The position numbers were made by a program, and so were the translations under genes. This document shows positions 1-5,852 of a stretch of 34,730 nt of DNA, piece after piece; positions within the stretch are counted from its first letter, which is position 1, and every line of letters starts with the position of its first letter. Under the pieces are notes generated by a model, which saw only the letters and a program-made list of their open reading frames with translations, did not search any database and had not been told where the DNA came from. The DNA is taken from the IMG/VR virus record IMGVR_UViG_3300029268_000069, positions 1 to 34,730 of that record; one strand, 5' to 3'. This DNA is from a virus.

Positions 1-148
1 AGCAATGCTTGATAAATATGGATACACATTAACATTCGTAGGAATGGAAAAAGAATATGCATACTTCTTATCTGGATCAACTATTACTAACGCTTATGCT
101 GGAATGTCACCAGAGATTACATCAGCAATGATTGTTAAAGGATCTTAA
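1..148 (+). CDS. Major tail tube protein, 3' end (partial)
   Basis: The open frame enters from the left edge with codons starting at base 2 and stops at TAA 146-148, giving 48 residues of C-terminus. It carries no start codon. The fragment (AMLDKYGYTLTFVG near its beginning, ending MIVKGS) fits as the missing end of the gene cut at the right edge (34331-34730). Together they would give about 182 residues, usual for a siphovirus tail tube subunit. A strong terminator follows directly. Joining base 34730 to base 1 is out of frame by one base, so at least one base (3n+1) is missing between the edges. The tail tube call is inferred from length and from its place after the capsid gene. Confidence 0.6.
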   Translation, partial: AMLDKYGYTLTFVGMEKEYAYFLSGSTITNAYAGMSPEITSAMIVKGS

Positions 149-174
149 TTCTTCTTAAATTTATATTCTTTTTT

Positions 175-209
175 AAAGGAGGGTATGTCTAAAAACATAC
201 CCTCTTTTT
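175..209 (+). terminator. Rho-independent terminator after the tail tube gene
   Basis: A 10-bp perfect stem (GAGGGTATGT 179-188 with ACATACCCTC 195-204) has a 6-nt loop and is followed by five Ts. Flanking A and T runs extend the pairing. It closes the capsid-tail tube transcription unit. Confidence 0.85.
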
Positions 210-224
210 CATTTCTAAAAAAAA

Positions 225-260
225 AATCAAATTTTTAAAAAAATACTTTTTAATAAAAAT
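225..260 (+). promoter_or_regulatory. Candidate phage late promoter, copy 1
   Basis: AATCA at 225-229 and TACTTTTTAATAAAAAT at 244-260 lie 10 nt before the ATG at 271 and just after a terminator. The same 36 bases recur at 14291-14326 with two mismatches, and both boxes recur at 32750-32785 at the same spacing. Position after a terminator and before a gene start fits a promoter. The assignment is inference from recurrence. Confidence 0.65.
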
Positions 261-270
261 AAAAACAACA

Positions 271-606
271 ATGATAATTGTAAGTGGAAATACCAATAAT
301 ATAATTTACTATACGAGATATACTCAAATTGATAAATATGAGATATTGGACCACGAAACAAGAATTGTAAATAGCGGTTTAACTACAATAGTTGGATATA
401 ATGGTAAAATCAATCATACAGGTTTAACATATAATTTTAGCGATAATAATGTATATTCATATAAATCATATTATTTATATGAAGGAACATATTATTTAGC
501 AACTCATCAATTTTTACAATCATATGCAAATGATGATAGATTAAACCAATTTAATCAAATGGAAAAATCAGTAGAAGAAAGTAGATTTAAACCATATAAA
601 AAATAA
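271..606 (+). CDS. Unknown protein between tail tube and portal genes
   Basis: This 111-residue protein is rich in Tyr, Asn and Ile and has no membrane segment or Cys. The first ATG of the frame lies 10 nt after the promoter-like box, in an A-rich context, so the start is well supported. It is the first gene of the rightward unit leading into the portal (8 nt gap), and its C-terminus is basic (RFKPYKK). The virion neighbours suggest a structural or assembly role, but no family is recognised. Confidence 0.75.
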   Translation: MIIVSGNTNNIIYYTRYTQIDKYEILDHETRIVNSGLTTIVGYNGKINHTGLTYNFSDNNVYSYKSYYLYEGTYYLATHQFLQSYANDDRLNQFNQMEKSVEESRFKPYKK

Positions 607-613
607 ATAAAAA

Positions 614-1987
614 ATGGAAAAACACGTAGTATTAAATTTATCCATAGAAGATATTTCAGCTTACGATTTTGGTGAATATGTTTCATACGGTTCACTATGG
701 ATTAATTTTGGAAAGGATAATGATTATCCATCATTTTTAAGAAATTTATATTTAAACTCACCTACCAATCAGGCAATTATAGATAACACTATAAACCTTT
801 CAACTGGTGAAGGAGTTGAAGTAATTAATCCTGAACAAAATCCAATATCAAATAAGTGGTTGAATGAAAATTTTACAAAAGATGTTGTTAAAAATTTAAT
901 AAGCGATTTAAAAATATATGGATATTGTGTTATTCAAGTTTATAGTGGTTCATTAGTAAAATATACAGAAGCCTTAAAATATAGATTTGATGTTGATAAA
1001 AATAATTTTATATGGTTTAGTAATGATTGGGACAACTATAATTATAGGAAAAATGCACCTGTAAAACTACCAATTTATAAAGAAGGTACAGATGAAGGAT
1101 TATCTATATTAGTTATAACTATGGATAAAAAAGGATTTGATTACTATGCACCAGTGGATTATAACGGTGCTATAAATTATATTACATTAGAAACTGAAAT
1201 AAGTAAATATCATTTATCAAATATAAAAAATGGTTTATTCCCTTCATTCATAGCAACATTTATAGGTGCTGAATTTAGTGATGAACAAATGAATAGTATT
1301 GAAAGAGATATAAGTAAAAAATTTGGTGGTTCAGGAAACACAGGAAGAGCAATTATAGGATTTGCTGATAATAAAGATAATGCAACAGTATTACAAACTA
1401 TAAACCAACCTAATTTAACAGCTCAATATGATTTCTTAACAAAAGAGTGTAGCGAGAAGATATTAGTTGGACACGGAGTAACATCACCTCTATTATTTGG
1501 TATCACCAGAGACTCTGGGAATGGTCTTGGAAGCAACGCAGAAGAGTTATCACAGGCATTTTATTTATATTATGAAAGTAAATTAAAACATTACCAGAAT
1601 TATATACTCGCAATGATTAAAAAAGTTATGAATGGTAATTTATTATATGCTGATGTTCAATTTAAAACATATAATCCATTTAGAAATACAGATAAAACTC
1701 AAACATTATCAGAATATAAACAACCTATTAGTGAAATAGATAGTCAAGTAATTTTAGATAAAATAGATAAATTAAAAATTAAACCAGAAGGTATTTTAAT
1801 AGGTGAAAAATTAATGGCTGGTTCATCAGGTAAATATATGAAATTTGTAAAATCAAGTAATAAAAATAATATCATAACTAAAAAATTTGAAATACTTTCC
1901 AATAAAGGATATTTATTCAAATATGATGATATAATTAAAAACACACCAGAATATTATTTTATGGAACAAATTTATATGGAAAAATAA
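614..1987 (+). CDS. Portal protein
   Basis: This 457-residue protein probably forms the portal ring at the capsid vertex through which DNA is packaged and ejected. The N-terminal part is acidic and Asn/Tyr-rich. The middle holds a stretch (GHGVTSPLLFG, then GNGLGSNAEEL, about residues 288-312) typical of HK97/SPP1-type portals of Bacteroidetes phages, followed by a long helical segment. The length fits the family (400-500). The start ATG sits in AATAAAAAATG with no Shine-Dalgarno. The connector gene follows after 9 nt. The unusual point is location: the portal lies after the tail tube and far from the terminase, which is 8.6 kb downstream. Confidence 0.82.
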   Translation: MEKHVVLNLSIEDISAYDFGEYVSYGSLWINFGKDNDYPSFLRNLYLNSPTNQAIIDNTINLSTGEGVEVINPEQNPISNKWLNENFTKDVVKNLISDLKIYGYCVIQVYSGSLVKYTEALKYRFDVDKNNFIWFSNDWDNYNYRKNAPVKLPIYKEGTDEGLSILVITMDKKGFDYYAPVDYNGAINYITLETEISKYHLSNIKNGLFPSFIATFIGAEFSDEQMNSIERDISKKFGGSGNTGRAIIGFADNKDNATVLQTINQPNLTAQYDFLTKECSEKILVGHGVTSPLLFGITRDSGNGLGSNAEELSQAFYLYYESKLKHYQNYILAMIKKVMNGNLLYADVQFKTYNPFRNTDKTQTLSEYKQPISEIDSQVILDKIDKLKIKPEGILIGEKLMAGSSGKYMKFVKSSNKNNIITKKFEILSNKGYLFKYDDIIKNTPEYYFMEQIYMEK

Positions 1988-1996
1988 AAATAAAAA

Positions 1997-2542
1997 ATGA
2001 AAAAACAATTATTCATAGATTTTGACGATATATTAACATATACTACTATATCTGGTAATATAGATGTTTATAAAGTTGAACCACATATATACAACGCTCA
2101 AATTTTATATATTGAACCAATTTTAGGATCTGATTTATATACAAAAATTGAAACATTAATAAGTACCGGTGAGATTACAGGAACATCCTACGCGAATTAT
2201 AACACACTAATTTTAGACTATATTACACCATCCATAGCATTTCATACTATGGAACTATTCGTGCCGTTTAATAGCTTTCAAATTGCAGATGGAGGTATGT
2301 TAATGCATTCACCAACTAATTCAACCGCATCACCATTTGAAGATATAGATAAAATAGTAAATAAATATAAAATAATAGGAGCTAAATATGATGATAAATT
2401 GGTAGCATATTTATGTAAAAATAATAGTTTATTTACAGAATATAATACTAATACTGGATTGGTTGATAAAACAGAAACAACTAATAGAGGCTGTTCGTGG
2501 TACTTGGGAACTAATAACATAACATCAAAAATAAGAATATAA
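1997..2542 (+). CDS. Head-tail connector/adaptor-like protein
   Basis: This 181-residue protein follows the portal directly. The pattern (MKKQLFIDFDDILTYTTISG, then a helical part with EPILGSDLYTKI and a long helix around residues 70-90) resembles small all-helical connector proteins that sit below the portal in Bacteroidetes phages (DUF6712-like). That family match is from memory. The C-terminus ends with RGCSWYLGTNNITSKIRI. Role in head completion is inferred from position and fold pattern. Confidence 0.55.
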   Translation: MKKQLFIDFDDILTYTTISGNIDVYKVEPHIYNAQILYIEPILGSDLYTKIETLISTGEITGTSYANYNTLILDYITPSIAFHTMELFVPFNSFQIADGGMLMHSPTNSTASPFEDIDKIVNKYKIIGAKYDDKLVAYLCKNNSLFTEYNTNTGLVDKTETTNRGCSWYLGTNNITSKIRI

Positions 2543-2544
2543 AA

Positions 2545-2634
2545 ATGGAAATGAATGAAAATCAACTAAAAACTTGCACTATCCTTGTAACTATTTTATT
2601 TGTAACAGGATTTTTATTAATTATAATTTTATAA
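2545..2634 (+). CDS. 29-residue single-pass membrane peptide
   Basis: ATG 2545 follows the connector stop by 2 nt. The peptide has a short polar N-terminus (MEMNENQLKT) and one hydrophobic segment to its end (TILVTILFVTGFLLIIIL). It looks like a tiny inner-membrane protein, and similar ones occur at 9257 and 13435. Function is unknown. The spacing on both sides supports translation. Confidence 0.5.
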   Translation: MEMNENQLKTCTILVTILFVTGFLLIIIL

Positions 2635-2636
2635 AT

Positions 2637-2840
2637 ATGAGAAAAGAATTTGAAAATACAGAAAAATTAAAAAAATATATCAAGAAAAGATCTTTGATAC
2701 AAGCGAAAGAATTAAAAATTCATAATTCAGCGCAAAGTGATTTTATGGGTGAATGTATACCTAAATTAATTAAAGAAGGTTATGATAAGGAACAGGCTAT
2801 AGCCATATGTTATTCAAAATATAATGATGGAAAAAAATAA
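2637..2840 (+). CDS. Small Cys-containing phage protein
   Basis: This is a 67-residue protein if it starts at ATG 2637 (MRKEFENTEK), 2 nt after the previous stop. The frame is open further upstream, but that part overlaps the membrane peptide. The N-terminal half is Lys-rich and helical. The C-terminal half (FMGECIPKLIKEG, then KEQAIAICYSKY) matches a short two-Cys motif often seen at the ends of phage head proteins and small phage ORFs. Function is not known. Confidence 0.6.
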   Translation: MRKEFENTEKLKKYIKKRSLIQAKELKIHNSAQSDFMGECIPKLIKEGYDKEQAIAICYSKYNDGKK

Positions 2841-2848
2841 TTTAATAT

Positions 2849-3064
2849 ATGAAAGATAAAATAAAAATATGGTTTGAAAAAATGAAAATATGGTTTAAAA
2901 AAAATTGGTTTATGATATTTAATTACATAGTAATTATATTAGTATATGCAATATTTTTCGGTCGTGAAGATGTTGTATTTGCTGAACTATCATTAGGTGG
3001 ATGGTTATTATTTTCATTAGGTTATTCAATTTATAAATGGTTTGAAAAAAATAAAATTAAATAA
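2849..3064 (+). CDS. Small two-helix membrane protein (lysis candidate)
   Basis: This 71-residue protein has a basic amphipathic N-terminus with a repeated KIWF/K pattern, a membrane segment around residues 20-38 (WFMIFNYIVIILVYAIFF), a second hydrophobic stretch around 48-60 and a basic tail. That layout fits a holin or another inner-membrane lysis protein. It lies 3 nt before the next membrane gene. No sequence family is recognised, so the lysis role rests on topology and neighbours. Confidence 0.5.
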   Translation: MKDKIKIWFEKMKIWFKKNWFMIFNYIVIILVYAIFFGREDVVFAELSLGGWLLFSLGYSIYKWFEKNKIK

Positions 3065-3066
3065 TT

Positions 3067-3357
3067 ATGTTAGATAAAAATACTATTAACAATGAAAAAC
3101 AACAGGTTGATTGGCTGAAGTATATAAATACTTTGATATTAACTTTTATATTTGGATTTACAGTAATGTGTTTTACAAGTATAAATAGTGTTAAAACAAT
3201 TCAAGTGGAACAAGGTAAAGAACTTGTTAGATTAAAAACAGTTCAAGATACAAATGTAACACAAGTTGCATTTTTAAATTCAAGGGTTTCATCATTAGAA
3301 TTAAATCAAATGGAAACAATAAAAAATTGGGTAGATTTAAATTTCGTAAGAAAATAA
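3067..3357 (+). CDS. Membrane-anchored coiled-coil protein (XhlA/spanin-like)
   Basis: This 96-residue protein has a charged N-terminus, one membrane segment at residues 20-40 (YINTLILTFIFGFTVMCF) and a long predicted helix to the end with heptad-like spacing. The architecture resembles haemolysin XhlA-type or inner-membrane spanin subunits that accompany holins. No lipobox partner lies next to it; the possible lipoprotein at 13009 is far away. Function is inferred. Confidence 0.5.
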   Translation: MLDKNTINNEKQQVDWLKYINTLILTFIFGFTVMCFTSINSVKTIQVEQGKELVRLKTVQDTNVTQVAFLNSRVSSLELNQMETIKNWVDLNFVRK

Positions 3358-3374
3358 AAAATAAATAAATTAAA

Positions 3375-3536
3375 ATGAGCGTAACAAATACAGATACAAC
3401 TCACGTTGTAACAGGAACAAGTTGGACAGCAACTTCAGGTTCCTCGGGTAATTCAGGTAGTTCTGGAACAAGTGGTGTTAATGGAACATCAGGTAGTTCA
3501 GGATCTTCAGGTAGTTCAGGTACATCAGGAACTTAA
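3375..3536 (+). CDS. 53-residue mini collagen-like protein
   Basis: ATG 3375 to TAA 3534-3536. Residues 1-21 (MSVTNTDTTHVVTGTSWTAT) are followed by about ten Gly-X-Y triplets made of GSS, GNS, GTS, GVN and GTS to the last residue. The triplets use the same words and much of the same DNA (GGTAGTTCAGG) as the giant fibre gene at 14338 and the fusion at 25577. A14 nt gap to the next gene and the usual AAATTAAAATG start context support expression. It may be a small virion decoration or trimerising peptide, or a donor cassette. It could also be a relic of a longer fibre gene. Confidence 0.55.
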   Translation: MSVTNTDTTHVVTGTSWTATSGSSGNSGSSGTSGVNGTSGSSGSSGSSGTSGT

Positions 3537-3549
3537 ATAAAAATTTAGT

Positions 3550-3771
3550 ATGAATTTTTTTAAAAGATTATTAGATGGTCAGGATGAATTATCATCTAAA
3601 AGATTTATAAGTTTAACATCACTTATAGTGTTTTTTGGTGTGGTAATTTGTGCTATATTTGGATTGAATGTTAGTGATACAATTATATATTCATTAATAA
3701 CATTAATACTTGGTAATGCAACATTAACATTATTTACAAAAAAAGATGAAAATAATACAACTAATTTATAA
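3550..3771 (+). CDS. Putative holin
   Basis: This 73-residue protein begins MNFFKRLLDGQDELSSKRF, followed by two hydrophobic helices (about residues 20-42 and 44-62) and a charged tail (TKKDENNTTNL). The N-terminal FxRLLxGxxELSSKR pattern followed by two membrane helices is common in small holin-like proteins of Bacteroidetes phages. It is the last gene before a terminator, which fits a lysis cassette end. No endolysin is found nearby. Confidence 0.55.
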   Translation: MNFFKRLLDGQDELSSKRFISLTSLIVFFGVVICAIFGLNVSDTIIYSLITLILGNATLTLFTKKDENNTTNL

Positions 3772-3849
3772 AATTATAATATAACTCTTATATAAGTTTT
3801 CATAAGTTATAGTTTTTAGTAGTCATCAATTAATTAATTCATCAAAATA

Positions 3850-3879
3850 GAGGGTTTCAGCAATGAGATCCTCTTTTTT
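3850..3879 (+). terminator. Rightward terminator closing the portal-lysis unit
   Basis: A 9-bp stem with two G-U pairs (GAGGGTTTC 3850-3858 with GAGATCCTC 3865-3873) and a 6-nt loop is followed by six Ts. It faces the leftward terminator next to it. Confidence 0.75.
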
Positions 3880-3893
3880 ATTTTAATAAGTTT

Positions 3894-3924
3894 TAAAAAA
3901 CCCTGATAATAAATTAACAGGGTT
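3894..3924 (-). terminator. Leftward terminator after the SSB-like gene
   Basis: Read on the minus strand, AACCCTG and CAGGGTT (3918-3924 and 3899-3905) form a 7-bp stem followed by a run of Ts (A run 3894-3900 on the plus strand). It ends the only leftward transcription unit in the window. Confidence 0.75.
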
Positions 3925-3958
3925 CCAAGGCAAAAACAATTTGACCGCTCAAATCAAA

Positions 3959-4024
3959 CTATTTCTTATATTCTACAAGTTCTATTAATAAGAACTCTTC
4001 TATTTCTTCATCTAATGTTTTCAT
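3959..4024 (-). CDS. 21-residue acidic peptide downstream of the SSB-like gene
   Basis: The minus-strand ATG at 4022-4024 begins 2 nt after the stop of the SSB-like gene and the frame stops at 3959-3961. The product MKTLDEEIEEFLLIELVEYKK is an acidic amphipathic helix. It lies before the leftward terminator, so it is transcribed if the SSB-like gene is. Such a short frame could arise by chance. The close spacing and strong charge bias make it worth recording. Confidence 0.35.
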   Translation of the reverse strand: MKTLDEEIEEFLLIELVEYKK

Positions 4025-4026
4025 AA

Positions 4027-4797
4027 TTAGTTTTCATTAATTTCAAAAAACTCAGATGCATCATCATCATCATCTTCACCAAATGTTTCAACATCATTAT
4101 TCTCACCAAGAACGGTATTAACATCTACTTCAGGAATGAATTTGATGTGATCCTGATTAGGAAGAATTATTGGTAAATGTTCTCTTAATTTATCAGTAAA
4201 TAAATCATCTAAATCACTATAATCATTAGATACAAATTCACCTTTTTTATTTTTAAGAGTTTCAATATATTTCTTTTGCTCATCTATTGAAAAATACCAT
4301 TCACTTTTTTTACCATTAATACTCATCTTTACAGATGTATAACCTGATTGATTAAGATATAATGTAATGTTTAATTTTTCAATCGCCTCTTGACAACCAA
4401 GTAATGAATTCATAATGCTTCTTGCAACCTGTGTGTAAGAGGAACTGATTATAAATAATATATTTTTATCTTTAATTGTCTTTGTTAAGTGTAACTTAAT
4501 TGTTTTAATTTCCTTATTTTCATAAGTATATGAACCTAATTCAATTTTAGCGAGATTACCATCTATTGTTTGAATAGTGGTTCTTGGATCTTGATGTATC
4601 TTATCTCCAATTTTTTTAGAGAATTCAAAATAAGCAACATCTTTTGTTTTTGGTTTAACGAAAAATACCTCATCATATTTTCCACTTAATTCATCTTGTT
4701 CAAATTCTAAATTATCAAATGTTTCTTCAATAACTTCATACTTTTCTTTTGCTTTTCCTGTTGCTTCAACTGGTGCATTTACTTCTTGTTTTTTCAT
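4027..4797 (-). CDS. Probable single-stranded DNA-binding protein
   Basis: This 256-residue protein probably coats ssDNA during phage replication. The middle part (about residues 80-185) is beta-rich with alternating hydrophobic residues (KIELGSYTYENKEIKTIKLH, then KNILFIISSSY and LYLNQSGYTSVKMSINGKKS), consistent with an OB fold. The C-terminus is strongly acidic and ends with aromatics (EDDDDDASEFFEINEN), the hallmark of phage ssDNA-binding proteins that recruit partners through an acidic tail. A lysine-rich N-terminus precedes it. The gene is transcribed away from the replication genes at 4982. No sequence-level family match can be claimed without a search. Confidence 0.6.
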   Translation of the reverse strand: MKKQEVNAPVEATGKAKEKYEVIEETFDNLEFEQDELSGKYDEVFFVKPKTKDVAYFEFSKKIGDKIHQDPRTTIQTIDGNLAKIELGSYTYENKEIKTIKLHLTKTIKDKNILFIISSSYTQVARSIMNSLLGCQEAIEKLNITLYLNQSGYTSVKMSINGKKSEWYFSIDEQKKYIETLKNKKGEFVSNDYSDLDDLFTDKLREHLPIILPNQDHIKFIPEVDVNTVLGENNDVETFGEDDDDDASEFFEINEN

Positions 4798-4981
4798 AAT
4801 GTTTTTACTTTTTATTTTTAATAAGGATTTTCACCTTAAAGATTTTTAATCTTTGATATGTTATATATATTTTTATTTATACTAAAAGTTTATTAAATTA
4901 AATAATTTATTATAATTTAACAAATTTTTAACATTTAGAACCAAACAACTTTTATATATAATTATAAAAATTAATAAAGTT
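4798..4981. promoter_or_regulatory. Divergent intergenic region with leader hairpins
   Basis: This 184-bp AT-rich spacer separates the leftward SSB-like gene from the rightward replication genes and must hold both promoters. Near the leftward gene are two inverted repeats: TAAGG/CCTTA (4822-4826, 4834-4838) and AAAGATT-TTT-AATCTTT (4838-4854). They could be leader hairpins or an operator for the ribbon-helix-helix protein encoded at 4982. I could not place a confident Bacteroidetes-type -33/-7 pair. Confidence 0.45.
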
Positions 4982-5209
4982 ATGGCAAAAAAAATCGTGA
5001 GTTATTACATTGAGGACACATATTTAGATTTGTTCTCATTTACAGCGGCTGCTAATAATACATCTCTATCTTCTTTAATAGAAGGTTTCATAAGAGATTA
5101 TTGTATTGAAAATAAAGCAGCAACCAACGAAAATATCCTTAAATTATGGGAACAAGATCAGTTGGTACAACAAAAAAAATTAGATAAGAAAAATGTTATA
5201 CGCAAATGA
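4982..5209 (+). CDS. Ribbon-helix-helix (CopG/Arc-like) DNA-binding protein
   Basis: This 75-residue protein has a short beta strand (KIVSYYIEDTYLDLF, residues 4-18) followed by two helices with the SLSSLIEGFIRDYC motif at about residues 28-41, the usual ribbon-helix-helix plan. The C-terminal 30 residues are charged. It is the first gene of the rightward early unit and faces the divergent spacer, so it may repress that region. It overlaps the nuclease gene by 17 nt, which implies coupled translation. The DNA-binding assignment is from fold pattern. Confidence 0.6.
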   Translation: MAKKIVSYYIEDTYLDLFSFTAAANNTSLSSLIEGFIRDYCIENKAATNENILKLWEQDQLVQQKKLDKKNVIRK

Positions 5210-5852
5210 CATAGATGGAAAAAGGATTAGTCCCGTAAAGAAATTGAAAGGGTATTGTCCAGATTGTAAATCTGAAATGACACCTAAATGTGGAGAAAAA
5301 ATGATACATCATTGGGCACATAAGAATATATTGTCTAATTGTAATTATAAAGGTGAAACAGAATGGCATAGATATTGGAAATCTAAATTTCCAATTGAAA
5401 ATTGTGAAATTATTATGCAACATCAGGGAGAAAAAAGAATTGCTGATGTATATTATAATGGAATGATATATGAATTTCAACACTCACCTATAACCTCTGA
5501 TGAAATATATCAGAGAACTGAATTTTACAATAATTTAGGATTAAATATAATCTGGATATTTGATTTAACTAAACAATTTAATAATCAACAGATTACTATT
5601 TGGAAAAATGAAATGACTTGGAGACATATTAAAGATTATATATTTACTTCAGATAATTTCTATATAAATCTAGTAGATGATAGATTAATTGAAATAACTA
5701 ATTTTTTAGATGAAGAACGTTACACCTTCACTGATTGCTATGGTAGAGAACGGATAGGAAATAGACCACCAAAATTTACTATTCAAGATGTTCATCTAGT
5801 AGAAGAATTAGATGATACAGGTTGGATATTTAAAAATAATGAAAACGAATGA
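5193..5852 (+). CDS. CoiA-like nuclease
   Basis: This 219-residue protein matches the CoiA-like plan. It has an N-terminal zinc-ribbon-like part (CPDC about 22-25, then KCGEKMIHHWAHK with the conserved HxAH element near 39-43), an E-x-EWH helix (about 55-60) and a PD-(D/E)xK-like core, RIADVYYNGMIYEFQHSPI, whose Asp and Glu-x-Gln would be catalytic. It is followed by RTEFYNNLGLNIIWIFDL, as in the family. CoiA in competent bacteria acts on incoming DNA. In phages such proteins are probably recombination or repair nucleases. It lies between a regulator and the primase-helicase and overlaps the latter by 4 nt (ATGA). Confidence 0.72.
   Translation: MLYANDIDGKRISPVKKLKGYCPDCKSEMTPKCGEKMIHHWAHKNILSNCNYKGETEWHRYWKSKFPIENCEIIMQHQGEKRIADVYYNGMIYEFQHSPITSDEIYQRTEFYNNLGLNIIWIFDLTKQFNNQQITIWKNEMTWRHIKDYIFTSDNFYINLVDDRLIEITNFLDEERYTFTDCYGRERIGNRPPKFTIQDVHLVEELDDTGWIFKNNENE

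Noticed and set aside
1744-2565. Minus-strand frames at 1744-1944 and 2278-2565, and similar short antisense frames elsewhere (5196-5483, 5860-6057, 23184-23432)
   Set aside because: They lie inside well-supported genes and are biased to Ile, Phe, Leu and Ser as expected for the reverse of AT-rich coding DNA. None has a plausible start context or motif.
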